The notes beneath the pieces were generated by a model. It was not told the DNA's origin and made no database searches. It saw only the letters and a list, made by a program, of their open reading frames with translations. A stretch of 6,464 nt of DNA from Candidatus Dormiibacterota bacterium (GTDB lineage Bacteria > Chloroflexota > Dormibacteria > Aeolococcales > Aeolococcaceae). A program made the translations under genes and the position numbers. Where the stretch lies: assembly GCA_003136295.1 (NCBI GenBank), contig PLDZ01000197.1, forward strand, positions 3,105 to 9,568. Reading direction: 5' to 3'. Positions within the stretch are counted from its first letter, which is position 1. Every line of letters begins with the position of its first letter. Below, in pieces: positions 1 to 5,690 of this stretch.

Positions 1-611
1 TCCTTGCCGAGCCTCGTGAGCTCGGCGTCGATCTGCGCAACCTCGTCGGGTGACGGGTTCTTGTCCTCGGCGCCAAACAGCCCGAGGATCGGACACGACA
101 TCTTCGACGCGCGATCGATGACGGGCTCCATCCGGAAGGGCAACTCCGGCGGCGAGGTGGAGATCACGAATGCCCCGTAGCAGTCGACCGCGGCATCGAC
201 CGGCAGCTCGCATGCCACGAGGAAGGACTGCCTCCCCCCCGAGCAGTACCCGATCGAGCCGGCCTTCCCATTGCTCACCGGCATGCCCCTCAGGAAACGT
301 AACGCGCCTGCGGCATCGCCGAGGAATTGCTCGGTGCTGATCCAGCCTCCGGCTCGTGCCGCCGCGGCCGCGTCATCCGGGGCGAGATCAGGCCCGAAAC
401 GGTGATACAGGTTCGGGCAGATCGCGATGTACCCCTCGGCCGCAAACCTCCGGGCGATCTCCTTGGTCGCCGCATCCCACCCTGGTGCGTGGTGGATCAC
501 CAGCACTCCCGGGAAGGGTCCGGCGCCGAGTGGCCGGGCGAGGTAGGCGCCGATCTCCTCGTCCTGATGACCGTCGATGGTCACCGTCTCGGCGAGCATT
601 CCCTGGTACAC
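1..611 (-). CDS. Dienelactone hydrolase family protein (3' end outside window)
   Basis: This is an alpha/beta-hydrolase of the dienelactone hydrolase (DLH) family, probably a cytoplasmic esterase or lactonase of unknown substrate. The visible 203 residues contain an N-terminal beta-strand region (GVLVIHHAPGWD, about 35-46), the strand-helix with CPNLYHRFG (65-73), the nucleophile elbow GYCSGGR with Cys123, and the acid-residue loop FGAEDKNPS with Asp183. The triad histidine should lie in the missing C-terminal 30-60 residues, beyond position 1. The GTG start at 611 is chosen because GGAGG lies 6 nt upstream. An ATG just before it is out of frame, and the in-frame ATG at 599 lies further from that site. 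The glutamate found next to the nucleophile site in classical DLH is replaced by His41, as seen in a subset of the family, so true dienelactone activity should not be assumed. It lies 45 nt downstream of the DUF192 gene. Family assignment is firm; substrate is unknown. Confidence 0.88.
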   Translation of the reverse strand, partial: MYQGMLAETVTIDGHQDEEIGAYLARPLGAGPFPGVLVIHHAPGWDAATKEIARRFAAEGYIAICPNLYHRFGPDLAPDDAAAAARAGGWISTEQFLGDAAGALRFLRGMPVSNGKAGSIGYCSGGRQSFLVACELPVDAAVDCYGAFVISTSPPELPFRMEPVIDRASKMSCPILGLFGAEDKNPSPDEVAQIDAELTRLGK

Positions 612-617
612 GTCATT

Positions 618-622
618 CCTCC
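618..622 (-). promoter_or_regulatory. Shine-Dalgarno site of the DLH-family gene
   Basis: On the minus strand GGAGG stands 6 nt before the GTG at 611. It decides the start: the overlapping ATG at 616-614 is only one base from the GGAGGA and opens a different frame. Confidence 0.7.
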
Positions 623-656
623 AATCACGCGAAGTGGCGAAGGCGACCGTACCGAA

Positions 657-1016
657 TCAGGACATTGTCAGGAGGTCTCCCACGCCAACCCCGGCCCGCG
701 CGAGCGCGCCGCTCGGAAGCTCGATCGCGGCCTTGGCCCGACGCACCACCCGTGAGATCCGCCAGGGGCGCAGTCCGTGGTACATGCGCACGACATGACC
801 GTCGCCGTCGATGAACGCGACGTCGACCGGGAATCGCATGAAGAACATGTGGATGGAGCTGCACGGACGCAGGCAGAGGCCGGCATCGGCCGCCAGCTCG
901 CGGCGGCCCATGAGGCCCATGAAACGCTGCCACGGAGTGTCGGCCATGGCCACCGCCCCGACCACAGTGGTGCCGGCGGACGTGGTCAGACGGAAACTTC
1001 GCTGCGTCGAGGGCAT
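657..1016 (-). CDS. DUF192 family protein (COG1430)
   Basis: This 119-residue protein is of the DUF192 family, a small single-domain beta-rich fold whose biochemical role is not established. Family hallmarks are all visible: RFMGLMGR (31-38), the central SIHMFFMRFPVDVAFID stretch (54-70), PWR (84-86), the AKAAIELPSG stretch (94-103) and a closing VGD (112-114). The length is that of a complete domain. No signal peptide or membrane segment is seen, so it is probably cytoplasmic, unlike many DUF192 proteins that are exported. The ATG at 1016 is the first start before the conserved domain. Upstream there is either a weak AGGA ribosome site 8 nt away, or the same bases act as a -10 box for a leaderless transcript. 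It follows the kinase-like gene by 44 nt and precedes the DLH gene by 45 nt. No function can be inferred from these neighbours. Confidence 0.9.
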   Translation of the reverse strand: MPSTQRSFRLTTSAGTTVVGAVAMADTPWQRFMGLMGRRELAADAGLCLRPCSSIHMFFMRFPVDVAFIDGDGHVVRMYHGLRPWRISRVVRRAKAAIELPSGALARAGVGVGDLLTMS

Positions 1017-1023
1017 GACCGCG

Positions 1024-1051
1024 ATCCTAGCGGGCGTTTGCCGGCGCGCAA
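1024..1051 (-). promoter_or_regulatory. Possible promoter for the DUF192-DLH pair
   Basis: On the minus strand TTGCGC (1051-1046) and TAGGAT (1029-1024) are separated by 16 bp and resemble -35 and -10 boxes. The -10 ends 7 nt before the ATG at 1016, the geometry of a leaderless transcript beginning at the start codon. The competing reading is that AGGA within TAGGAT is simply a weak ribosome-binding site. In GC-rich DNA such matches arise by chance, so this is a suggestion only. Confidence 0.3.
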
Positions 1052-1057
1052 GCGCCG
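1042..1057 (-). other. Small hairpin after the kinase-like gene
   Basis: A perfect 6-bp inverted repeat, CGGCGC / GCGCCG, with a 4-nt loop begins 3 nt after the stop codon at 1061. It could form a stable GC-only stem in the 3' untranslated region of the glycosyltransferase/kinase-like transcript. No T-run follows, so it does not qualify as a classical intrinsic terminator. It may protect the 3' end or be chance. It also overlaps the proposed -35 box of the downstream pair. Confidence 0.35.
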
Positions 1058-1060
1058 TCG

Positions 1061-2161
1061 CTAGGTCGTCGCCTGGCTGTCAGGGACGGTGACGCGGACC
1101 TCGGTCCCGAGCCCGAGCCCGCTGCGCACCTGGACGCGGCCCCCGACCAGCGCCGCCCGTTCGCGCATCTGGATCAGACCGAGACCGGCGGTCCGCCCCA
1201 GGCGCGCGTCGGTGGCGTTGACGTCGAACCCGTCGCCGTCATCCTTGACCACCCCGACGACCAGGTGCGGCAGGAACGAGATGATCGCGTCCACGCGCTG
1301 GGGGTGTGCGTGCGCCAGCGCGTTGTCGATGCCCTGCTCGAGGATGCGATACATGGTGATCTCCGCGAGTGACCCCATCCGGCGCTCGCTCCCAAGGATA
1401 TGGAGGAGCACTGCTCCCCGGTCGGACCAGGCCGCCAGGAGTTCTCGGATCGCGCCGACGAGCCCTCGACCCTCACTGAGCGGGAGCAGTCCGGCGATGA
1501 CATCACCCAGCTGGTCGGACGCTTCGGCCGCCGCGGTCCGACACCGACTGCTGGCGCCGGCCGCCGTCTCCGGCTCTCGGGCCAGGCTCCTCCCGATCAG
1601 CTCCGCCTCGAGCGCCGCATCTGCAAGGCGCTGCATCGGCCCTTCGAGGATGATGCGGGCGGTCTCGGCGTGCTCAACGTCAGCAATCTCGTAGATCTGG
1701 CGAGCGGCCTGGCTGTACCGGCTGGCTCGCTGGTGCGGGTCGGCGACGGGACGGGGCATCTGGGCGAGCTGGCGGCTCATGGTGCGCAGGAGGCGCTGCT
1801 CGGTCGTGACGTCGGCGAGGCGTGTCCGGATCCCGTCAGCTCTCGTCTCGAGGCGGGTGAGCTCGGTGCTCATTTCGAGGCCCTCGTTGAGGGTCGCCGC
1901 GATGTCCGAGACGATCGCCCACGATGTCAGTCCGGGAAGCACCTCGAGCGCCTTCTGCCGCGACTCCTCGGCCCGGCGGAGCCGGACGAGGAGGTTGGCA
2001 CGCCGAACGCCGATGTCGATCAGCAGGCGCTCCAGGTCGTCGGCGAGGTCCTCGAGATCGGCGGCGCGGGCATCCAGATGGAAGCGCAGCCCCACCAGCG
2101 GAGCTTCCGCGACGCGGACGTCGATGTGGCCCGAGGTGGCGGCTCGCTGCGCAGTTCTCAC
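1061..2161 (-). CDS. DegS/NarX-like histidine kinase homologue, phospho-acceptor His apparently missing
   Basis: This 366-residue soluble protein has the build of a DegS-type (HPK7) sensor kinase. It has a helical, probably coiled-coil N-terminal half (about 30-135), a DHp-like dimerisation region (about 160-250) and a C-terminal HATPase domain. The ATP-binding boxes are intact: N box EQGIDNALAHA (275-285), G1 box KDDGDGFD (306-313), G2 box GLGLIQMRER (326-335) and the final GLGTEVRVTVP (350-360). In the HisKA_3 region, where DegS has REIHDGPAQ, this protein reads RIILEGPMQ (169-177), so Leu172 takes the place of the phospho-accepting histidine and Glu173 of the aspartate. His164 is eight residues away and out of register. 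No membrane segment is present and no response regulator lies in the window. The GTG start is the first possible codon, because an in-frame TGA abuts it. It follows the GT2 gene by 7 nt, implying coupling. It may be a pseudokinase, an ATP-dependent regulator, or a kinase using another acceptor. Confidence 0.85.
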   Translation of the reverse strand: MRTAQRAATSGHIDVRVAEAPLVGLRFHLDARAADLEDLADDLERLLIDIGVRRANLLVRLRRAEESRQKALEVLPGLTSWAIVSDIAATLNEGLEMSTELTRLETRADGIRTRLADVTTEQRLLRTMSRQLAQMPRPVADPHQRASRYSQAARQIYEIADVEHAETARIILEGPMQRLADAALEAELIGRSLAREPETAAGASSRCRTAAAEASDQLGDVIAGLLPLSEGRGLVGAIRELLAAWSDRGAVLLHILGSERRMGSLAEITMYRILEQGIDNALAHAHPQRVDAIISFLPHLVVGVVKDDGDGFDVNATDARLGRTAGLGLIQMRERAALVGGRVQVRSGLGLGTEVRVTVPDSQATT

Positions 2162-2168
2162 TCAGCGA

Positions 2169-2873
2169 TTATCCCCGGACGATGAACCGAAGACGCACCA
2201 AGTCGTACAGAACGCCAAATGAATCGCGCATCGCGCTCACCCGGGAGTCCTCCTTGTGCTCCCAGCGCACGGGTACTTCCTCAACGGTCCAGCCGAGGCG
2301 CCGAGCCCGGAGGAGCACTTCGGCGTCGAAACCGAAGCGGAGCGTGCGCAGCGGCTCGAAGCAGGCGACCGCGGCCTCTGCCGTGAATGCCTTGAACCCG
2401 CATTGCGTGTCATGCAGGCCGCGCAGCGCGGCCACGCGCAGCAAGCGGTTGTAGGTACGACCCATCACCTCCCGTTTCCCCGGTTGGTGCACGTCGATCT
2501 GGGAATCCGGCAGCGCACGCGATGCGATGGCGACCGCGCAGCTTCCATGCAATCGAGCCCGCAATTGCTCGACCTCCTCGATCGGAGTGCTGAGATCGGC
2601 GTCACTGAAGACCCGATGCTCACCCTTGGCGCTCAGCATCCCGAGCCGCACCGCCGCTCCTTTGCCGGTGTTGTGCTCCAGAGCGAGCACCTGAAGCTGC
2701 GGCCACTCCTCGGCAATGGTGCGCGACATCGAAAGGGTGTTGTCGCTGCTGCCATCGTCGACGATCAGCACCTCATAGGGCTCTCCGCGACCGTCGAGGT
2801 ACGCGCGCATCCGGATCAGCGTCGCTGGCAGGCGCTGCTCCTCGTTGTACGCGGGAACGATGATGCTCAGCAT
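2169..2873 (-). CDS. GT2 glycosyltransferase, polyprenyl/dolichyl-phosphate glucosyltransferase-like
   Basis: This 234-residue family 2 glycosyltransferase resembles the dolichyl-phosphate beta-glucosyltransferase (ALG5/DPG synthase) group. It probably transfers a sugar from a nucleotide donor to a polyprenyl phosphate at the inner face of the membrane. Visible motifs are the nucleotide-binding start IIVPAYNEE (4-12), VDDGSSDNT (38-46), the metal-binding DXD in SDADLSTP (90-97), GRTYNRLLR (138-146) and the DTQCGFKAF signature (155-163) typical of this group. The C-terminal VRWEH...SRV (202-212) also fits. Unlike eukaryotic ALG5 there is no N-terminal membrane anchor and no C-terminal one, so membrane contact must be peripheral. 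The length matches a bare catalytic domain. The ATG start is 6 nt after the stop of the WecG/TagA gene, with GGAGGA about 12 nt upstream, a rather long spacing. Donor and acceptor are inferred from family resemblance only. Confidence 0.9.
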   Translation of the reverse strand: MLSIIVPAYNEEQRLPATLIRMRAYLDGRGEPYEVLIVDDGSSDNTLSMSRTIAEEWPQLQVLALEHNTGKGAAVRLGMLSAKGEHRVFSDADLSTPIEEVEQLRARLHGSCAVAIASRALPDSQIDVHQPGKREVMGRTYNRLLRVAALRGLHDTQCGFKAFTAEAAVACFEPLRTLRFGFDAEVLLRARRLGWTVEEVPVRWEHKEDSRVSAMRDSFGVLYDLVRLRFIVRG

Positions 2874-2879
2874 CGGTGG

Positions 2880-3653
2880 TCAGCGTCCTCCGCGCATGGC
2901 GGCAGCCTCGCGGCGCTCGAGCCACCAGTAGACCGGGAGCACCGACTGTCGCCGAAGGCGCCACGGCTGAATCGCGAGGCGCCAGGCCCATTCGAGGCCG
3001 ACGCGTCGCAGGGCGGCGGGGGCGCGGCTCACCCGTCCGGCGAGGAAGTCAAGGGCGCCGCCGACGCCGATCCCCCAAGCGGCTCCAATCGGCCCGAGAT
3101 AGCGGTCCAGGAACAACTCCTGACGACCGGCTCCGAATGCTGCAAGGACCACTTCGGGATGCGAATGCTCGACTTCGAGCGCTGTCGTGCTTTCCGGCGG
3201 GCCATCGCTGACTGCGACGACCTTGAGGCCCGGATGCGTCTCGACCATGCGATCGCGCGCAGCGCTCGCCACGCCGGGCGCGCCGCCGACCAGCGCGATC
3301 CGGTGTGCCCGGCGCTCCGCCTCCTGGAGGTACGCATCGATCAGGTCTGCACCACCCACGCGTTCGACCTCGGGATGCCCACGCCGGCGGAGGGCGCGCA
3401 CCAGGCCGATGCCGTCCGGTACGACCAGCGCGGCCGACTCGAGCACGGAGCTGAATGCCGGGCTGCGCCGCGCCATCATCACCATCTCTGGATTGAGTGT
3501 GATGACCACCGCGGGGTGCGACGTCTCGTCCGCACGGCGCCGTTGCACGATCTCCACGAGCGTCTGCACGGCTGTGGCCATATCGACGATGTCAACAGGG
3601 CATCCGAGCACCCGAGCACGCACCGTCGTTCGCGTGACTGGCGGCGCCTCCAC
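2880..3653 (-). CDS. WecG/TagA/CpsF family glycosyltransferase (GT26)
   Basis: This 257-residue protein belongs to the family that includes TagA (N-acetylmannosaminyltransferase of wall teichoic acid synthesis) and WecG (enterobacterial common antigen). These enzymes add a sugar to an undecaprenyl-diphosphate-linked acceptor at the cytoplasmic membrane. Evidence in order: TLNPEMVMMARRSP (52-65), VPDGIGLV (78-85) with Asp80 at the catalytic-base position, RVGGADLI (98-105), ALVGGAPGV (120-128), AFGAGRQELF (172-181), GVGGALDFLAGRVSRAP (196-212) and the basic C-terminal EWAWRLAIQPWRLRRQ (221-236). The last is the region that in TagA aids membrane association. The length is that of an intact enzyme. 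The GTG start overlaps the rpsI stop by one base (TAGTG). No strong ribosome site is seen, so re-initiation after rpsI is likely. With the GT2 gene 6 nt downstream it forms a pair probably making a lipid-linked surface glycan. The precise sugar is unknown. Confidence 0.92.
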   Translation of the reverse strand: MEAPPVTRTTVRARVLGCPVDIVDMATAVQTLVEIVQRRRADETSHPAVVITLNPEMVMMARRSPAFSSVLESAALVVPDGIGLVRALRRRGHPEVERVGGADLIDAYLQEAERRAHRIALVGGAPGVASAARDRMVETHPGLKVVAVSDGPPESTTALEVEHSHPEVVLAAFGAGRQELFLDRYLGPIGAAWGIGVGGALDFLAGRVSRAPAALRRVGLEWAWRLAIQPWRLRRQSVLPVYWWLERREAAAMRGGR

Positions 3654-4054
3654 TACCGCTTGGTGTACTGCGGCGCCTTCCGTGCTCGCTTCAGACCGTA
3701 CTTCTTGCGCTCTTTCTCCCGCGAGTCACGGGTGAGGAGCCCCGCAGCCTTGAGGACCGGGCGCAACTCGGGATCGGCGGCGATCAGCGCGCGGGCGATC
3801 CCGTGGCACACGGCCCCGGCCTGTCCGGCGATGCCGCCGCCGAAGACCTTGACGGAGACCTCGAACCGGCCGGTGGTGTCGGTGACCCGGAGCGGTTGCG
3901 TGACCACGGTTTCGAGGTCACGGCGTCCGAAGTATTCGCTCGGCGGACGGTTGTTGACGACGATGACGCCGTCACCGGGGACGATGCGCACGCGCGCGAC
4001 CGCCGTCTTGCGACGGCCGGTGGCCTGCTTGTATGCCTCAACTGTTGCGGGCAA
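3653..4054 (-). CDS. rpsI: 30S ribosomal protein S9
   Basis: S9 (uS9) is a small-subunit protein of the 30S head whose C-terminal tail reaches the P-site tRNA. The 133-residue product shows TGRRKTAVARV (12-22), EYFGRRDLE (40-48), GGGIAGQAGA (72-81), HGIARAL (84-90), and a basic tail with LTRDSREKERKKYGL and the terminal QYTKR, which corresponds to the invariant lysine-arginine end. The start is TTG at 4054. In-frame stops lie just upstream, the next possible start falls inside the conserved core, and AGGGGAG is positioned 7 nt before the TTG. This places the first 17 bases of the gene within the end of rplM. The stop codon shares one base with the start of the glycosyltransferase gene. The rplM-rpsI pairing is conserved across bacteria. 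Confidence 0.97.
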   Translation of the reverse strand: MPATVEAYKQATGRRKTAVARVRIVPGDGVIVVNNRPPSEYFGRRDLETVVTQPLRVTDTTGRFEVSVKVFGGGIAGQAGAVCHGIARALIAADPELRPVLKAAGLLTRDSREKERKKYGLKRARKAPQYTKR

Positions 4055-4511
4055 CGATGATCTCCCCTAGCTCGCCGAACGTGATCGGCTGCGGTCGCTG
4101 GGCCTCATGTTTGTGCTCCGAGCCGGCGTAGACGCGAAGGTGGGTCAGCTGCTCTGCACCGAGGGTGTTGTGCTGCAGCATGCCGCGAACGGCGTGCATG
4201 ATCGGGAATGTCGCGTCCACGGCCATCGCCTCATCAAAGGTACGCACGCGCCGCCCACTCGGATATCCCGAATAACGGTCGTACTTCTTGAGGGTGCGTT
4301 TACGGCCGGTGACCACGATGTCGCGGGCATTGATGACGATGACGTGCTCGCCGGTGTTGATGTGCTGGGTGAACTCGGGGCGATGCTTGCCGCGCAGGAC
4401 GCGCGCGATGTTGGCGGCGAGGCGACCGAGCGTCTGCCCCCGGGCATCGACGAGAAACCAGCGCTGCTCGAGCTCAGCAGGCTTGGCCTGGTAGGTCAAC
4501 GTGCTGGTCAT
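4038..4511 (-). CDS. rplM: 50S ribosomal protein L13
   Basis: L13 (uL13) is an early-assembling large-subunit protein. The 157-residue product shows RWFLVDARGQTLGRLA (17-32), the RGKHRPEFTQH segment (40-50), GEHVIVINA (54-62), GRKRTLKKYDRYSGYPSG (69-86), AVRGMLQHNTLG (107-118) and LRVYAGSEHKHEAQRP (125-140). In the family signature GMLPxNxLG the proline is here Gln113, a modest departure. The open frame extends upstream to 4559, but the ATG at 4511 is chosen because AGGAG lies 8 nt before it and the ATGA overlap with the truA stop is a normal coupling arrangement. The earlier codons would run deep into truA and add residues unlike L13. Slightly longer than the usual 142-150 residues because of an N-terminal lead of about ten residues. 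Confidence 0.97.
   Translation of the reverse strand: MTSTLTYQAKPAELEQRWFLVDARGQTLGRLAANIARVLRGKHRPEFTQHINTGEHVIVINARDIVVTGRKRTLKKYDRYSGYPSGRRVRTFDEAMAVDATFPIMHAVRGMLQHNTLGAEQLTHLRVYAGSEHKHEAQRPQPITFGELGEIIVARNS
4062..4068 (-). promoter_or_regulatory. Shine-Dalgarno site deciding the TTG start of rpsI
   Basis: AGGGGAG on the minus strand lies 7 nt before the TTG at 4054, inside the last codons of rplM. It is one of the stronger ribosome sites in the window and is the main support for the unusual start codon. Confidence 0.7.
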
Positions 4512-5311
4512 GCGGCGAGCTCCTGGTCTGTCGCTGCCGGCTCGTAGCTCACGGACCACTGGTGCAGACCGCGCGCCGGAGCAATCGACAGCGACGGATC
4601 ACGCGCGGTTGCGGTGTCGACAAGCGATCCGAGCCACTCCGGCGCAGCGCTGCCCTGGCCGATCTTGACGAGTGCGCCGGTGAACGACCGCATCATGCCG
4701 CGCAGAAATGCGTTGGCGCACACCGTGATCGCGACGGTCTCGAGCACCGTCTCGCCCGCTGCGCCGCTCTCGAGCACGTTGCGCTCGACGCTGACGGATG
4801 CGACGTGACGGACGGTGGTGCCGCCGACGCGCGGCGCGCTCCCGAAGGCTGCGAAATCGTGCGTGCCAACGAGGTTGGCCGCCGCCTCACGCATGGCGTC
4901 GAGGTCGAGCGGACCGCGCACGGTCCACGCGTTACGGCGCATCACCGGCGACCTGCCGTCTCTGCACACGACGAGATAGCGATACGTCCGTTCCACCGCG
5001 TCGCGACGCGCATGGAAGCCGTCATGCCGGATGGCGACACTCCGAACCGCAAGATCCGCGGGGAGCGTCGCGTTGAGCGCGTTGCGCAACGCGTCAGGAG
5101 CCCACGCGCGCTCGAGTGTGCAGCCGACGACCTGCCCGTGCGCATGAGCGCCGGAGTCGGTTCGGCCCGCCGCGGTGAGCGCGGGGCTCTCGGACGTGAC
5201 GGCATGGAGCGCGCTGTCGAACACGCCCATGGCGGTCCGAACGCTCGGCTGGATCTGCCAGCCGGCGAAATCGGTGCCGTCGTACTCGAGGGTGAGGCTG
5301 TAGGTGGGCAC
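4508..5311 (-). CDS. truA: tRNA pseudouridine(38-40) synthase TruA
   Basis: TruA isomerises uridines 38, 39 and 40 in the tRNA anticodon arm to pseudouridine. The 267-residue product shows LEYDGTDFAGWQ (8-19), the active-site motif GRTDSGAHA (49-57) with catalytic Asp52, LNATLPADL (79-87), FHARRDAVERTYRY (99-112) with the stacking tyrosine Tyr110, GTHDFAAF (149-156) and FLRGMMRSFTGALVKIGQG (202-220), which carries the conserved arginine and basic helix. The C-terminal APARGLHQWSV stands where most TruA proteins read APPxGL. Length is typical. The frame is open upstream to 5365, but the GTG at 5311 is chosen because the conserved first strand follows at once and AGGAG lies 10 nt before it, overlapping the rplQ stop (TAGGAG). 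It lies 13 nt after rplQ and overlaps rplM by 4 nt, the usual place for truA between L17 and L13. Confidence 0.95.
   Translation of the reverse strand: MPTYSLTLEYDGTDFAGWQIQPSVRTAMGVFDSALHAVTSESPALTAAGRTDSGAHAHGQVVGCTLERAWAPDALRNALNATLPADLAVRSVAIRHDGFHARRDAVERTYRYLVVCRDGRSPVMRRNAWTVRGPLDLDAMREAAANLVGTHDFAAFGSAPRVGGTTVRHVASVSVERNVLESGAAGETVLETVAITVCANAFLRGMMRSFTGALVKIGQGSAAPEWLGSLVDTATARDPSLSIAPARGLHQWSVSYEPAATDQELAA
4520..4524 (-). promoter_or_regulatory. Shine-Dalgarno site of rplM
   Basis: AGGAG on the minus strand lies 8 nt before the ATG at 4511, within the 3' end of truA. It favours this start over upstream in-frame codons. Confidence 0.65.
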
Positions 5312-5321
5312 GAGTGACTCG

Positions 5322-5326
5322 CTCCT
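5322..5326 (-). promoter_or_regulatory. Shine-Dalgarno site of truA overlapping the rplQ stop
   Basis: AGGAG on the minus strand shares two bases with the TAG stop of rplQ and lies 10 nt before the GTG at 5311. This favours GTG over the far-upstream ATG at 5365, which would overlap rplQ by about 40 nt. Confidence 0.55.
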
Positions 5327-5678
5327 ACTCGACCAGCTCGATGATCGCCATCGGCGCGGCGTCACTGTGCCGCGGCGGGAGCTTCACGACTCGTGTGTAG
5401 CCGCCGGGGCGCTCCTTATAGCGCTCGAGATACGTGGAGAAGAGCTTGTTCGATACCTCGCGGTCGTTGACGTACAGCGCGACCTTGCGACGCGCGTTCA
5501 GGTCGTCGGGTTTGGCGTCGGTGATGACGCGCTCGACCCATCGACGCAACTCCTTGGCCTTCGCCTCGGTGGTGGTGATGCGGCCGTAGCGCAGCAGTGA
5601 GGTCACCTGGTTGCGCGTCATCGACTGGCGATGCGCCGCACTGCGCCCGAACTTCCGACCGGCGATGCGATGTCGCAT
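5325..5678 (-). CDS. rplQ: 50S ribosomal protein L17
   Basis: L17 (bL17) is a large-subunit protein near the exit of the peptide tunnel. The 117-residue product begins with the family signature MRHRIAGRKFGRSAAHRQ (1-18). It continues with RNQVTSLLRYGRITTTEAKAKEL (22-44), in which the threonine-rich turn and KAKE are conserved, and ends with PGGYTRVVKLPPRHSDAAPMAIIELVE, matching the GGYTR...R.GD.A.MA.IEL pattern of the family. The length is the short core form; no C-terminal extension of the kind found in many Actinobacteria is present. The ATG at 5678 is preceded by CGGAG at 6 nt. It lies 12 nt after the rpoA stop, the near-universal rpoA-rplQ arrangement, and so is almost certainly on the same transcript. 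Confidence 0.97.
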   Translation of the reverse strand: MRHRIAGRKFGRSAAHRQSMTRNQVTSLLRYGRITTTEAKAKELRRWVERVITDAKPDDLNARRKVALYVNDREVSNKLFSTYLERYKERPGGYTRVVKLPPRHSDAAPMAIIELVE

Positions 5679-5690
5679 AACTGGCTCCGG

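Noticed and set aside
1042..1057. Intrinsic terminator after the kinase-like gene
   Set aside because: The stem is only 6 bp and no T-run follows on the minus strand, so it is reported as a hairpin and not as a terminator.
1400..2185. A 261-codon open frame on the plus strand
   Set aside because: It is antisense to the kinase-like gene, has no recognisable domain and no convincing ribosome site. It is explained by GC-rich codon bias of the real gene.
2256..4070. A 604-codon open frame on the plus strand
   Set aside because: It lies fully antisense to the GT2, WecG/TagA and rpsI genes, all of which carry clear family motifs. Its translation is rich in Arg, His and Ala without recognisable domains. 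Long antisense frames are expected in GC-rich coding DNA.
4512..4559. Longer N-terminus for rplM reaching back to 4559
   Set aside because: The extra 16 residues do not resemble L13 and would overlap truA by over 50 nt. The ATG at 4511 has a good ribosome site and the usual ATGA coupling.
5078..5093. Perfect 16-bp palindrome CGCGTTGCGCAACGCG, possible operator
   Set aside because: It falls in the middle of truA and encodes the Ala-Leu-Arg-Asn-Ala stretch next to the conserved LNATLP segment. Codon choice in GC-rich DNA explains it, and there is no promoter nearby.
4562..5317. A 251-codon open frame on the plus strand opposite truA
   Set aside because: truA is unmistakable on the minus strand; this frame is its complement-strand shadow with low-complexity composition.
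5312..5365. Longer N-terminus for truA reaching back to 5365
   Set aside because: The added 18 residues are a Ser/Arg-rich read-through of the rplQ 3' end in another frame. GTG at 5311 directly precedes the conserved first strand of TruA.
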